A stretch of 59,371 nucleotides of DNA, taken from NCBI GenBank assembly GCA_017413105.1, contig JAFPVA010000116.1, positions 1 through 59,371 on the forward strand, written 5' to 3'. This DNA is from Butyrivibrio sp. Lineage in GTDB: Bacteria; Bacillota; Clostridia; Lachnospirales; Lachnospiraceae. The position numbers were made by a program, and so were the translations under genes. The notes beneath the pieces were generated by a model. The model did no database searches. It was not told the origin of the DNA and saw nothing but the letters and a program-made list of their open reading frames with translations. Below, in pieces: positions 1 through 9,710 of this stretch (within the stretch, counting starts at the first letter, position 1; each line of letters opens with the position of its first letter).

Positions 1-350
1 GCCAGGTTATCGGCGGACCTTCAGACACACTTGCAGTTGCAGCTTCTTCACCTAACGCTGAGGCAGCAGCAGAGTATGCATTCGAGCTTGGTAAGCTCAT
101 CTGCCACTATGGATACCTTGATGGATGCGGACTTCCGGCTTGGACACCTTATGGCGACACAAGTTCAATCAATCCTCTTACACAGACTGTAGCAGGTATC
201 GTAAGCAATGCAGATAAGTTCGTTCTTTTTGGCGACACAGCCATGAGCGCAGATTCTGCAAACACATATCTTTCATATGTAGATCAGGTTTATGGATGCC
301 TTCTTGATGGACAGCAGTTCATTGACGGACTTGCAAAAGATATTCAGTAA
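1..350 (+). CDS. sugar ABC transporter substrate-binding protein, C-terminal part
   Basis: The open frame enters from the left edge (codons from base 3) and stops with TAA at 348-350, giving the last 115 residues of a protein. The end of the chain is rich in Ala, Asp and aromatic residues (for example YLSYVDQVYGCLLDG and FIDGLAKDIQ), as in the C-terminal helices of family 1 extracellular sugar-binding proteins. Two CUT1 permease genes follow on the same strand, so it very likely delivers an oligosaccharide to them outside the membrane. The signal peptide and lipobox would lie outside the window. The sugar cannot be told from this fragment. Confidence 0.75.
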   Translation, partial: QVIGGPSDTLAVAASSPNAEAAAEYAFELGKLICHYGYLDGCGLPAWTPYGDTSSINPLTQTVAGIVSNADKFVLFGDTAMSADSANTYLSYVDQVYGCLLDGQQFIDGLAKDIQ

Positions 351-362
351 TTAAAAATTTGG

Positions 363-400
363 TCCCCTTCCTGCATTCCTTTTGGAAGGCAGGAGGGGGA
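363..400 (+). terminator. hairpin between binding-protein and permease genes
   Basis: CCCCTTCCTGC and GCAGGAGGGGG form an 11-bp stem with one mismatch, 12 bases after the stop of the binding-protein gene. The T-run is short (TTTCTATT). Such hairpins often limit read-through or stabilise the binding-protein mRNA so that it is made in excess over the permeases; that role is inferred. Confidence 0.5.
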
Positions 401-467
401 TTTCTATTATGCTAAAACCCGTATTTTGAAATTTAGATAGAACAATTATTTTGGAAGGTTTTGCAAC

Positions 468-1361
468 ATGAAGAACAAAAAAAGTATTGATTTAAAGACG
501 GCAATTACCATATTCCTATTTTTGCTCCCGGCCCTCCTGTTGTTTGTAAGCATTCTGATTGCCCCAATTGCTGTATCTGTGTACAGAAGTTTGTACGACT
601 GGAACGGTTTTTCGGAGGGAACATTTATAGGACTGGCCAATTACAAGGAACTTTTTACAAATGGGTCCATAAAGTTCATGACATCATTAAAGAACTCTAT
701 GTTACTGGCATTTTTTTCTGTATTCGTACAGTTACCCTTCTCTCTCATGTTAGCGCTTCTTCTTGGAAGAAAGCCCAAAAAAGATCGTGCATTCCTGGCG
801 ATTTTCTTTATGCCGGTACTCATTTCAACCGTTGTAATTGGTCAGCTTTGGTTAAAGATATATAACCCGGATTACGGTCTTTTAAACAGATTCCTCGATG
901 CTGTGAATCTTGGAAGCTGGAAGCACGTATGGGTTGGCGATGTAAAGACTGCTCTGGGAAGTATCATTGTTCCGACAGTATGGCAGTACATAGGGTATCA
1001 TATGCTTCTTATGTATGCCGGAGTAAAGGGCGTTTCTATCGATCTTCGTGAGGCAGCAATGCTGGATGGCGCAACAAAATGGCAGGTTGATAAATACATT
1101 GTCATTCCAATCATCAAGCCTATCATTCGTGTCAGTGTTATCTTTGCTGTGACCGGTTCACTTAAAACCTATGACCTGGTACGTATCCTGACTGAAGGTG
1201 GTCCTTTCCAGTCCACGGAAGTACCAAGTACACTTTTGGAGAATATGCTGTTCCTTAGAAACCGCTACGGAATGGGCAGCACAATATCAGTAATGCTGAT
1301 CGCGCTTTGTTTTGCCTTTGCGCTTCTTATAACTGCAGCATTTAGAGATAAGGATGAATAA
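468..1361 (+). CDS. sugar ABC transporter permease, CUT1 family (MalF/UgpA type)
   Basis: A 297-residue inner-membrane permease forming one half of the translocation channel of a carbohydrate importer. About six hydrophobic segments are visible, starting with residues 10-35. The cytoplasmic EAA loop that contacts the ATPase reads EAAMLDGATKWQ, followed by IPIIKPIIR, near residues 190-215. The ATG has a GGAAGG ribosome site 10 bases upstream. It sits between a binding-protein gene and a second permease, and its 3' end overlaps that permease by 8 bases, so the two are co-translated. No ATP-binding subunit lies nearby; CUT1 systems in Firmicutes often share a distant MsmX-type ATPase. The substrate is unknown. 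Confidence 0.93.
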   Translation: MKNKKSIDLKTAITIFLFLLPALLLFVSILIAPIAVSVYRSLYDWNGFSEGTFIGLANYKELFTNGSIKFMTSLKNSMLLAFFSVFVQLPFSLMLALLLGRKPKKDRAFLAIFFMPVLISTVVIGQLWLKIYNPDYGLLNRFLDAVNLGSWKHVWVGDVKTALGSIIVPTVWQYIGYHMLLMYAGVKGVSIDLREAAMLDGATKWQVDKYIVIPIIKPIIRVSVIFAVTGSLKTYDLVRILTEGGPFQSTEVPSTLLENMLFLRNRYGMGSTISVMLIALCFAFALLITAAFRDKDE

Positions 1362-2229
1362 TATGGGAAAAAATGTTGTTATAAACAAGGTAGATGAAAA
1401 TAAATCGAATCCTTTCATGAAGGTTTTGATGTATGCTTTTCTTATTTTCTGGGCTCTGGTTAATATTTTTCCCATATATTTCATGTTCACTTTTTCTCTC
1501 AAATCCAACGAAGAAATATTTGGAAAAAATATTATAGGACTCCCGGAAAACTGGCTCTGGAGTAACTACACCACAGCCCTTAATACAGGCAGTATGGGGC
1601 TTTACTTTGTAAACAGCCTTATAGTCACGATTGCGGCTATTGCCATATCTCTTTTTGCAGCAATGATGGCAACTTACGCGATTACAAGAATAAGATGGAA
1701 ATACAGTAAGCTCACCAATGCATTCTTTATGCTGGGACTTACGATTCCGCTGCAGGCATCTATTGTGCCGGTCTATGTAGTATTATCCAAGCTTCACTGG
1801 CTAAATAAGTACTCAACGCTTATCATTCCTTATTCTGCCTTTGCTCTTTCAATGTCCATCCTTATATGCACGGGCTTTATGGTTGAGATTCCATACGCTT
1901 TAGATGAGGCAGCAAGGATTGATGGCTGTTCGCTTAGCGGTACTTTCTTTAAGATAATCCTTCCGCTTATGAAACCGGCAGTTTCCACAGTGGGTGTATA
2001 TTCCTACCTTCAGTGCTGGAACGAGTTCATGTTTGCAAACGTGTTTATTTCAGATTCAGCCCACAGGACCCTGCCTGTTGGTATCAAGGCTCTTTCCGGT
2101 CAGCATACGACAGACTGGGGGCCCATCGGAGCGGCGCTTTGTATCGCTACATTCCCGACTCTGATCTTCTATATTTTCCTTAGCAGGAAGATCCAGGAGA
2201 GCTTCATTGCAGGAGCTGTGAAGGGATAA
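1354..2229 (+). CDS. sugar ABC transporter permease, CUT1 family (MalG/UgpE type)
   Basis: A 291-residue partner permease of the preceding protein. It has a membrane segment at residues 24-46 and five more later, and an EAA loop reading DEAARIDGCSL followed by LPLMKPAV around residues 185-210. The start at 1354 overlaps the upstream gene by 8 bases; an in-frame ATG at 1363 is an alternative, but AGATAAGG lies better for 1354. The C-terminus ends in the usual short cytoplasmic tail (SFIAGAVKG), which is conserved in this family. A terminator follows at once, so this is the last gene of the transporter operon. Confidence 0.93.
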   Translation: MNNMGKNVVINKVDENKSNPFMKVLMYAFLIFWALVNIFPIYFMFTFSLKSNEEIFGKNIIGLPENWLWSNYTTALNTGSMGLYFVNSLIVTIAAIAISLFAAMMATYAITRIRWKYSKLTNAFFMLGLTIPLQASIVPVYVVLSKLHWLNKYSTLIIPYSAFALSMSILICTGFMVEIPYALDEAARIDGCSLSGTFFKIILPLMKPAVSTVGVYSYLQCWNEFMFANVFISDSAHRTLPVGIKALSGQHTTDWGPIGAALCIATFPTLIFYIFLSRKIQESFIAGAVKG

Positions 2230-2250
2230 CACATATGTGAATAATAAGGT

Positions 2251-2288
2251 ATCCATCTAAGGTTTAGGCCAAGGATGGATATTTTTTT
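2251..2288 (+). terminator. Rho-independent terminator of the sugar transporter operon
   Basis: ATCCATC (2251-2257) and GATGGAT (2274-2280) form a perfect 7-bp stem, followed by ATTTTTTT. It lies 22 bases after the last permease gene. Confidence 0.8.
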
Positions 2289-2446
2289 GCTCATCAGGCA
2301 AGAACGCATTATGAAATAAAAAATCAATAAAATATCGCAAGAGTAAATTAATATTTTTTTAAGCCTGACTTAAGAGGGAAAAAATATCTTTGTAGGATAA
2401 TAGATTTTACGATAGACAATTCATTTTCTTACAAGGAGGTTTCTTA

Positions 2447-5044
2447 ATGAGGAAAAGACTGATTGCAGCAGTATTTGGCATGGTATTCATGATGGGTGCT
2501 ACTTTTGCATTCTCCACCACAAGCCATGCAGCTTTTGACGCAAGATATTATGCTGAGCATAATCCCGATGTTGTACAAAGATATGGCTCTTCAGCAGCTG
2601 CTCTTGAGAGACATTATTTGAGATATGGAGCAAAAGAGGGCCGTGCAGGAGACCAGACTGAGGCAAAACTGATTGAAAGTGCATTTACAAAATGGGGTTC
2701 CAAAACGGGACTGGCAGCTATTTTTGATCCGGTTTACTATGCAACGGTATATCCTGAAGTTGCAGCACTTCTTAAGGCTGACCCAGCAGCTTTATACAAT
2801 CATTTCCTTACCGTAGGACTTGCTAATGGGGCAATGCCAAATGCATTTGTTGATTCAGCCTCTTACGGCGCTATATATTCAGATACATCGACAATTGCAG
2901 AGAATCCTGTAGCTCTTTTGGCTCATTTTGCAACAGTTGGTGTTACAGAGAATCGTGTAGCTTCACAGGAAGCTGCTGCTATCTATAAAGAGACAGGCTC
3001 TGTTCCTGATAAAAAGACAGAGATTGCAGCAATTGCAAGCACAAGAAATGTTACTGTTGAGAATGTAACAAAGAGCATGGCAGCTGTAAATGGCGTAACT
3101 GCTCAGGATGCTAAGGAAGTAGGCGTTGATATAGCAAATGTAAAACCTGCTTCACAGAAAACAGCAATGGAGGTTGCTAAATCAGCCAATGCTGCAAGCG
3201 GAACAACCGTAATTCCTTTATCAACTGTAGCACAGACTACGGCTCCGGCACCTGCTGCAACGACTCAGGAGACAACAACGCAGCCTCAGGAGGATTCAGC
3301 TGAGCCAGCAAAAGAAGAGGAGCCTGCGCCTACAGCAACAACTACAAAAGAACTGGTGGCTCAGGCAAAGGCAGCAGCAGACGCATCAGCACAACATGCA
3401 GATGCAGCGCTTTCAAAGGCAGAATCTGCATCCAAGAATGCCAGAACCATACTGCAGGCTGCTAAGAGCGCAACTACATCTGAAGAGATAGAGAAGATCA
3501 GAGCGCAGGTAATAAAGGTTGCTGCAGAGGCAAATGCAGCCTATGCTGATGCCAATAGTGCATTGGTTCAGGCTTATAATGCTGACACCTTTGCAACAAA
3601 TGCATGCTACAGAGCTGAGGATGAGTACAACTATTTGAGGGATGATGGTTCCATTAAGTCTATGTGGTCGTCCTATAAGCAGTCAAAGCATTCTGAATTA
3701 GAGTCAACTGTAATAGGTATTCAGAAGAGCAAGGAATCAGCAGATTCGGTTCTTAGTGATGCCGAGGCAGCATTACAGGATGCACAGAAAAAGTTAGACG
3801 AAGCACTTGAAGCACTTGAAACACTTGAAGCAGCAGCCTCAAGCAAAAAGACAGATGCGGCATCCAAGACAACTGCACTTATGCAGGCTATCAGCAGTAC
3901 AGGAGGCGATTCTGCAGAATCTGCACTTACATATATTTCCGATGCAAAAGCAGATTATGAAAATGCCAAGCTTGCTTTCAGTACCTCTAAAGATAAGGCT
4001 ATCATAGTCCGTATGAGTACCGGAAAAACTGCCGCAAGTACTAACAGGATTCCTATACAGATTCGGAGTCTTGAAACCGAAAAGTCTAACGCTGAGGATA
4101 GAATGCAACAGGCACAGGCTGAAGTATCCGGCTTGACTAGCGAAATCGAATCCTCAAATTCGATTATTGAAGAGTGTCAAAAAGCACTGGCTGCAGCTGA
4201 GGCTGACCTGACGAAGTCCGAGTCAAAGCAGGAAGCTAGGGATGCCAGAGAAAAGATTATAGATGCAACTCACAAAATTGCCGAAAAAGAAGGTGAGCGA
4301 GCTGTAGCTGAAGCAAGACAGGCAGATAGGCAGGCAGAAGCAGACAAGAATAAAGCTACTATTGACAAGTGTACTGAAAAGATCGCTGAACTTTCTGCGA
4401 CACAAATAGCAGCAGACAAAGCGAAGACTGATGCAGAAGCTGAAAATACAGCTGCAGTCAATGATTGTGTTGAGAAGCAGTCAACTGCTGCGGAAAAGTG
4501 GAATGCATACAAGCAGGCTTTGCAGAATATTTCCGGTTTGCAGGGACTGTCATCAGAGCAGATCCAGGCTGTAATAGATGCTGAGGAGGCTTTGAGAGAA
4601 GCTGAAAAGGCTGTGGAAGATAAGAAAGACAGCAATGCTGATCTTGAGAGTGACAGAGATGCCAAGAAGGATCAGCGAGATGGCGCTAAGGGTCAGTCAG
4701 ATGCATTACAGGCAGAACTTGATGCGGCTAAGAATCAGCTGGCTCAGGCATCAGCTGAAGCAAAGGCAGCAGCTGAAGCACTTGAAGCGTGCCAGAAGAG
4801 TCAGGACGAAGCTGAGAAAACAATGATGGATGCTCAGAATGCTATGAAGGTTTCGGAGGATGCTGTGACAACTGCTAAAAAAGCAGAAGAAACTGCAGCC
4901 GGAGCAAAGGTGATGGCTGAGGAAGTACAGGATATGGTTGGAACTCCATCTACAGCTTCAGAACATCCTTCGGTTTCATCTTCTGAAGCTATGCCTACTA
5001 GCGATATACCTGCTATTGTTACACCTAATGCAGATGCACAGTAA
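2447..5044 (+). CDS. secreted alanine-rich coiled-coil protein with three N-terminal HY..G..EGR repeats
   Basis: An 865-residue exported protein of unknown function. Residues 1-28 are a signal peptide (RKR start, hydrophobic core, likely cut after TSHA). Three repeats of about 37 residues follow at 30-66, 93-130 and 134-170; each has a YY or SY near its start, then Asp-Pro or Asn-Pro, then a (H)Y/F-x-x-x-G motif, the first ending EGR. A Pro/Thr/Glu-rich spacer lies near 260-300. Residues 300-830 are almost wholly Ala/Glu/Lys/Asp/Gln helix with heptad-like spacing, hence a long coiled coil. The tail is Ser/Thr/Pro-rich. I see no LPXTG, SLH, lysin or dockerin motif, so attachment to the wall is unproven. 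AAGGAGGT lies 6 bases before the ATG. The gene stands alone between terminators. A second protein with the same repeat is encoded at 39732-40322. Confidence 0.8.
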   Translation: MRKRLIAAVFGMVFMMGATFAFSTTSHAAFDARYYAEHNPDVVQRYGSSAAALERHYLRYGAKEGRAGDQTEAKLIESAFTKWGSKTGLAAIFDPVYYATVYPEVAALLKADPAALYNHFLTVGLANGAMPNAFVDSASYGAIYSDTSTIAENPVALLAHFATVGVTENRVASQEAAAIYKETGSVPDKKTEIAAIASTRNVTVENVTKSMAAVNGVTAQDAKEVGVDIANVKPASQKTAMEVAKSANAASGTTVIPLSTVAQTTAPAPAATTQETTTQPQEDSAEPAKEEEPAPTATTTKELVAQAKAAADASAQHADAALSKAESASKNARTILQAAKSATTSEEIEKIRAQVIKVAAEANAAYADANSALVQAYNADTFATNACYRAEDEYNYLRDDGSIKSMWSSYKQSKHSELESTVIGIQKSKESADSVLSDAEAALQDAQKKLDEALEALETLEAAASSKKTDAASKTTALMQAISSTGGDSAESALTYISDAKADYENAKLAFSTSKDKAIIVRMSTGKTAASTNRIPIQIRSLETEKSNAEDRMQQAQAEVSGLTSEIESSNSIIEECQKALAAAEADLTKSESKQEARDAREKIIDATHKIAEKEGERAVAEARQADRQAEADKNKATIDKCTEKIAELSATQIAADKAKTDAEAENTAAVNDCVEKQSTAAEKWNAYKQALQNISGLQGLSSEQIQAVIDAEEALREAEKAVEDKKDSNADLESDRDAKKDQRDGAKGQSDALQAELDAAKNQLAQASAEAKAAAEALEACQKSQDEAEKTMMDAQNAMKVSEDAVTTAKKAEETAAGAKVMAEEVQDMVGTPSTASEHPSVSSSEAMPTSDIPAIVTPNADAQ

Positions 5045-5095
5045 TGGGCAAATCTTACTTTTGACTCTTACATCATAATATCTTTAAAATCTCGG

Positions 5096-5122
5096 GACCG
5101 GGCTGCAAAGCCCGGTCTTTTT
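5096..5122 (+). terminator. Rho-independent terminator
   Basis: GACCGGGCT (5096-5104) pairs perfectly with AGCCCGGTC (5109-5117), followed by TTTTT. It ends the transcript of the secreted coiled-coil gene. Confidence 0.92.
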
Positions 5123-5185
5123 ATGCAGATATTTAATCAGATAGGAGCAAGAACTATATAGAGAAATGCGCCGTTTCAGTGTAAA

Positions 5186-6973
5186 ATGTGGAGTATGAAA
5201 TGGGGAAAAGTTTTGGGGAAAATCAGTAGTGAAAAAAAAGGGCAGATATCTCTTTCAACGCAGGTGACGAGGGTTATTCTTGGAATAGTCCTTGTTGTGG
5301 TGCTTGCTTTTATGGTTTCAGGATATTTCATAATAGCAAGAGAGCGGCTTGAATACAGTAAGAGAGAGTCCGAGAGTGTCCTAAAGACCCTTTCCGGTAC
5401 CATTGGCTCTGATATTGAGAGGTACAAGGAACTGTCCAGACTTATAAAGGCAGAGGACAGACTTGTCACCTTCCTTAGAGCTGATGCCAGAAGGGTTGAC
5501 ATCAGTATGATCAACGATGCCAGGTACGGCGTCATGGACATTTTGAATGTCACAGAGGGTGTGGATACGGTCATTGTCATACGGGAAGACATGATCATGC
5601 TCTCCACCAATAAATTTATCTACAAATATAACTCTGAGCTTCTTAATTCAGAGGATTGGAGAAAAGATATTTACGAAGGAAAGGGAAAAGCAGTAGTATC
5701 CCTTAATTCAAACGGTATCATTGAAAATGCAGCAAATAAGCCTGTTGTTACAATAGGCAGAGCAATCTACGACATTGAGTCTCAGAACAGAACCGGCATA
5801 ATGCTGATGAATATTTCAGGCAGCATTTTTGACAGGATGCTTTCTGCTCTTCGGTATAACGACATCTGTATTCTTGGTGATGACGGCACCTATATTGCCG
5901 GTAACAGGAAATACGCAGAGTTTTACGACAGTTCTTTTAACAGTGAAAAGACTGTTCACAAAAATGTTCGTGATTCCGGGAGCAAGATGCTTCTTTCAGG
6001 CTGCAGGGTTTCAGGACTTCCGCTGGTTGTTTTAAAGGCTTCGGATTATGGAACTGCCGGTACGCCTGTCAGGGTTATTGTTGTTCTTTTGATACTTCTT
6101 ATCATATTTATATTTGTTGCCATTGTTATCGGAACCTTTATCAGGAAAAATATCACAGTTCCTGTATATGAGCTGTCAGCATCAATGGACCGCAACAAGC
6201 AGTCCGGTGACCTAAAAAAGATTGAGACAAGGATGCCTAACAGTGAGCTTCAGCTTCTTGAAAGTGACTATAATGATCTGATTGACCACGTAAATGAGCT
6301 TATTTCGACACTCATGGAAAAAGAAAAAATTCTGCAGAGAGCGGAACTCAGGGTTTTGCAGGAGCAGATAAAGCCGCATTTTCTTTATAATTCCATTGAG
6401 ACTATCGGTTTCATGGCTCTTGATGCAGGAGCAGACAAGGTCCACGACGCCCTTGAGACCATGGGAAGCTTTTACAGGAACTTCCTTAGTAAGGGCGGAA
6501 GGGAAATTCCTTTTTCAAGGGAAGTAAGGATCGTTAAGGATTATCTTTCGCTTCAGAAGCTCCGCTATGGGGACATTATTGATGATGAGTACGACATAGA
6601 AGCTGAGGCGGAGAATTTCATAGTTCCAAAGCTTATACTGCAGCCACTGGTAGAAAACAGTATCTATCATGGCATCAGACTTAAGGGCGAAGCCGGCATC
6701 ATAAGAATAACCGGTAGGATCCTTAATGGAGCTCTGCATATTACTGTAAGAGATACCGGTGTAGGTATGGACCGGGAGCAGATTGACAAGATTCTTTCCC
6801 AGAACCAAAATGACAGGCCATCGGAAGCCGACTCAAGCTTTGGCCTGTGGGGGACTATTGAGAGAATCAGGATCTACTGCGGGAACAAGGACTGCGTCAG
6901 TATAAACAGTGAGGTTGGAGAGTTCACAGAGATAGAGATAATCATTCCGGACAGGGGAAGGACCGGAATGTGA
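5186..6973 (+). CDS. YesM-type sensor histidine kinase
   Basis: A 595-residue membrane sensor kinase. Transmembrane helices lie near residues 29-51 and 297-320 and flank an extracellular sensor domain of about 245 residues. A HAMP-like linker follows, then a coiled helix and a His_kinase (LytS/YesM) domain with the phospho-acceptor His398 in KPHFLYNS. The ATP-binding domain has the N box PLVENSIYHG near 490 and DTGVGM near 530. The family usually senses sugars or solute-binding proteins and phosphorylates a YesN-like AraC regulator, which is encoded 52 bases downstream. No clear ribosome site precedes 5186; an in-frame ATG at 5195 is also possible. The nearby sugar ABC genes are plausible targets, by inference. 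Confidence 0.93.
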   Translation: MWSMKWGKVLGKISSEKKGQISLSTQVTRVILGIVLVVVLAFMVSGYFIIARERLEYSKRESESVLKTLSGTIGSDIERYKELSRLIKAEDRLVTFLRADARRVDISMINDARYGVMDILNVTEGVDTVIVIREDMIMLSTNKFIYKYNSELLNSEDWRKDIYEGKGKAVVSLNSNGIIENAANKPVVTIGRAIYDIESQNRTGIMLMNISGSIFDRMLSALRYNDICILGDDGTYIAGNRKYAEFYDSSFNSEKTVHKNVRDSGSKMLLSGCRVSGLPLVVLKASDYGTAGTPVRVIVVLLILLIIFIFVAIVIGTFIRKNITVPVYELSASMDRNKQSGDLKKIETRMPNSELQLLESDYNDLIDHVNELISTLMEKEKILQRAELRVLQEQIKPHFLYNSIETIGFMALDAGADKVHDALETMGSFYRNFLSKGGREIPFSREVRIVKDYLSLQKLRYGDIIDDEYDIEAEAENFIVPKLILQPLVENSIYHGIRLKGEAGIIRITGRILNGALHITVRDTGVGMDREQIDKILSQNQNDRPSEADSSFGLWGTIERIRIYCGNKDCVSINSEVGEFTEIEIIIPDRGRTGM

Positions 6974-7025
6974 GGATAGAGGCGCGAAGGCAAAAGCAAG
7001 GGCATTTTTTTCGGGGAGGAGTGCT

Positions 7026-7805
7026 ATGAATAGAAAAATCAGGGTTATGGTAATAGATGATGAAGAGTCTGCAAGAAGACTCATGAAGGCTGCCATCAAG
7101 TGGGATGAGCTTGGAATGGAGGTCGTTGGAGAGGCGGCCAGTGGCATTGAAGCCATCAACATCATTGACGAGATAAAGCCGGACATAGCTTTTGTTGATA
7201 TTTCGATGCCCTTTATGGATGGCATTGAATTTACTCAGACCGCCACCGGGAGATATCCAAATCTCATAATTGTCATCATGACTGCTATCGATCAGTTTGA
7301 GTATGCGAGAAAATGCGTTAGTCTTCCGGTATTTGACTACATGTTAAAGCCTATGGTCCGGGACGAGATTACCAAGGTCTTAGAGCGGGCAAAAGAGAAG
7401 CTTTCAAAAGAGAAGGACTATTGGGAAGAACTAAAGGAAGCAGCTGAGGGGTACGAGTTTTCAGACATACAGCCTGATTCCGGTTCTACAGAACTTATTG
7501 AAAAGTATCTTGAGGAGAATTTTACGGATTCAACCCTAAACCTTGCTTATATAGCCCAGCATTTTGGTTTCAGCCCCAGCTATCTGTCCCGTAAATTCAA
7601 GGCAGATACGGGAAAAAAGTTTGTGGAGTATCTTAATGATCTTCGCATGAAAAAGGCTATGGAACTTGCGGGAAGCGGCATGAAGATGTATCTTACGGCA
7701 TCGGAAGTGGGTATCCCTGATCCCAACTATTTTTCCAGATGCTTTAAAAAATACGCCGGTATGAGTTACTCGGACTACATTTCGTCAGCAGGCTCGAAGG
7801 ACTGA
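7026..7805 (+). CDS. YesN-type response regulator, AraC family
   Basis: A 259-residue cytoplasmic transcription factor. The receiver domain (residues 4-120) has the acidic pair in VIDDEESAR, phospho-acceptor Asp58 in FVDISMPFMDG, and Lys in LKPM near 110. Two AraC helix-turn-helix motifs occupy residues 155-255 (IAQHFGFSPSYLSRKFK, then VGIPDPNYFSRCFKKY). It pairs with the sensor kinase just upstream, with the 52-base gap holding a GGGGAGGA ribosome site. YesN proteins typically activate a neighbouring sugar-uptake or glycosidase gene; here the candidates are the CUT1 permeases upstream and the GH3 gene downstream. The target is inferred, not shown. Confidence 0.94.
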   Translation: MNRKIRVMVIDDEESARRLMKAAIKWDELGMEVVGEAASGIEAINIIDEIKPDIAFVDISMPFMDGIEFTQTATGRYPNLIIVIMTAIDQFEYARKCVSLPVFDYMLKPMVRDEITKVLERAKEKLSKEKDYWEELKEAAEGYEFSDIQPDSGSTELIEKYLEENFTDSTLNLAYIAQHFGFSPSYLSRKFKADTGKKFVEYLNDLRMKKAMELAGSGMKMYLTASEVGIPDPNYFSRCFKKYAGMSYSDYISSAGSKD

Positions 7806-7864
7806 AGCTGAGACAATGCATTTGGAAATGAAATTATAAGGTTGTTTGGAGGAAGAACTAAAAA

Positions 7865-9613
7865 ATGAAGTGGTATGAAAAAATAAAAGAGGGTGCCAAG
7901 GGGGTATTAAAAGAGCATCCATTATCTATTAGCGTGTTCTTTATTTACTGCGTCCTGGCAGGAATAAAGGGGGACTTTGGTTCGAAGATAGGAAAAGGAA
8001 CCCCGGCAAATGTGCTGGAGTTCATATATCTTTTTACACTTATTCTTACACCGGTACTGGCACTTTGTGAATCCAATTACGCCTACAAGAAAAAGGCAGG
8101 AAAAATAGAGAGTCTAAAAGAAATCAGGAAATCTCTTGTGTATTTCATTGTTACGGCAGTAGGTGTTGTTATCGCCGTTATTCGCGCCTATATTCATTCC
8201 TTTATGTTCCCTGATTTTAAAAAGACCGGAACGGCGCTGTATTCTTTTGACAAATATTTTGATCGCATTATTTTTGTATATCTCGCTATCTGTGTTTTTG
8301 CTGCCATCTATTTCATGTACAAAAAGCACATGGACAGCTTTGAAAAATATTCCCTGAGGGCGTTTCTTAGCCTTATGAAGGCAGGTCTTGTCTATGGAAT
8401 TATCCTTCTTGGCACCTTCTGTATTCTGTGGGTGTTTAACCTGCTGTTTTTTGACCTGGGTATAGAATCCATGATCTTGTGGCTTGTCACCGGAATAGTG
8501 GGATTTCCGGCATCTCTCCTTTCGCTTTCCATGCCCGGGGAGAAGACTACCAGATTTTCAGAAATTGTTATGGGCTACGTTTTTCCGGGGATTCTTACAG
8601 CGGCCTTTGTTATAGTTTATGCCTACATCATAAAGATCCTGATTACCTGGACCTTCCCATCAAACCAGGTATTTACTATTGTCACAGCTCTTTTTGTATC
8701 GGGACTTGCCTTTTGGACCATGGCGCTGGGGTGCACTGAAGGAAAGGCAAATTCAGCTCTTAAGGTGATGCCGCTTCTTTTTATCCCGTTTATTGTGATA
8801 CAGATCATGTGCCTTGCCATGAGGATAGATCAGTATGGCATAACCGGTACCAGATATCTGGGAATTCTTCTTATTGTTTTTGAAGTGATTTATGAAGCCT
8901 ACTATATTTATCGCTTTACCAGAAAAGAAGGTCTTGGGGGAATCCTTATGCCTCTGCTATTGTTGTTCGTGGCAGTGTACTTTATCATTCCCGGCATCAA
9001 TGTCTATGCGGTGATAACAAGCTCCCAGAAGGCAGTTGTGGATGCAGTCGTAAATTCCAAACTTGCAGGAGATGAAGAGAGCTCTGCGCAGCTGGCAAAG
9101 GCCAGGTCAGCCTATCACGAGATCATGGAAAGCGGCGGACTTGAGGGCGAGAGGTACTTAAAAAAGCTCTATGCCGGAAGTTCCAAGGACGAAGTTGAAA
9201 AGATACTTGGAACCAGGACCTCTGCTTCGGGAGATGCGGTTATTTCAAAATCCTACTATGTGTATGCAGAGTGCGTAAGAGGCGAACTTGATATAGATGG
9301 TTACAGCAGGTTTTGCAGTCTGATCAGCGATGTTTACGAAGAAGAAAATGAGTTATCTGCTGTTCCTTTCACCAGCAGAGTAGATGGTACAACGCAGGTG
9401 CTGGAACTGGATCTCAGGGATGTGGTACATAAGTTAAAAGAACTTGAGATAGCGGATGTTGACCCCAGTGAAGAAAATGCACTTCTTGAAACGCCCATAA
9501 AGACTGATAACGGAGTCTTTTACATCGAATATATGAACTTTGAATTTGATGCAGATTATGCTGAAGATGAAATTAATGACCTTGTTGTGGAAGGTTATTA
9601 TATTTATGATTGA
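7865..9613 (+). CDS. polytopic membrane protein, probably DUF4153 family
   Basis: A 582-residue protein with about eleven hydrophobic helices spread over residues 15-390, followed by a soluble C-terminal region of about 190 residues that is acidic and has no motif I know. The central segment (GYVFPGILTAAFVIVYAYI and then TWTFPSNQVF) recalls DUF4153 membrane proteins. The family has no assigned activity. GGAGGAA lies 10 bases before the ATG, and 59 bases separate it from the YesN gene, so it may belong to the same transcript. The soluble tail facing one side of the membrane suggests a sensor or partner-binding role, but that is a guess. Confidence 0.7.
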   Translation: MKWYEKIKEGAKGVLKEHPLSISVFFIYCVLAGIKGDFGSKIGKGTPANVLEFIYLFTLILTPVLALCESNYAYKKKAGKIESLKEIRKSLVYFIVTAVGVVIAVIRAYIHSFMFPDFKKTGTALYSFDKYFDRIIFVYLAICVFAAIYFMYKKHMDSFEKYSLRAFLSLMKAGLVYGIILLGTFCILWVFNLLFFDLGIESMILWLVTGIVGFPASLLSLSMPGEKTTRFSEIVMGYVFPGILTAAFVIVYAYIIKILITWTFPSNQVFTIVTALFVSGLAFWTMALGCTEGKANSALKVMPLLFIPFIVIQIMCLAMRIDQYGITGTRYLGILLIVFEVIYEAYYIYRFTRKEGLGGILMPLLLLFVAVYFIIPGINVYAVITSSQKAVVDAVVNSKLAGDEESSAQLAKARSAYHEIMESGGLEGERYLKKLYAGSSKDEVEKILGTRTSASGDAVISKSYYVYAECVRGELDIDGYSRFCSLISDVYEEENELSAVPFTSRVDGTTQVLELDLRDVVHKLKELEIADVDPSEENALLETPIKTDNGVFYIEYMNFEFDADYAEDEINDLVVEGYYIYD

Positions 9614-9710
9614 GGTACTTGATAAAAATCTGGTTTTGGGGCTTTTATTGATCCAGGAGCAGATGGCAGTAAATAGAATGAATTACAGAATATTCAACGG
9701 AGGGTTTTAG

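Noticed and set aside
2390-2401. TAGGATAAT as promoter of the secreted coiled-coil gene
   Set aside because: The -10 is acceptable but no -35 box lies at 16-18 bases, so I did not list it.
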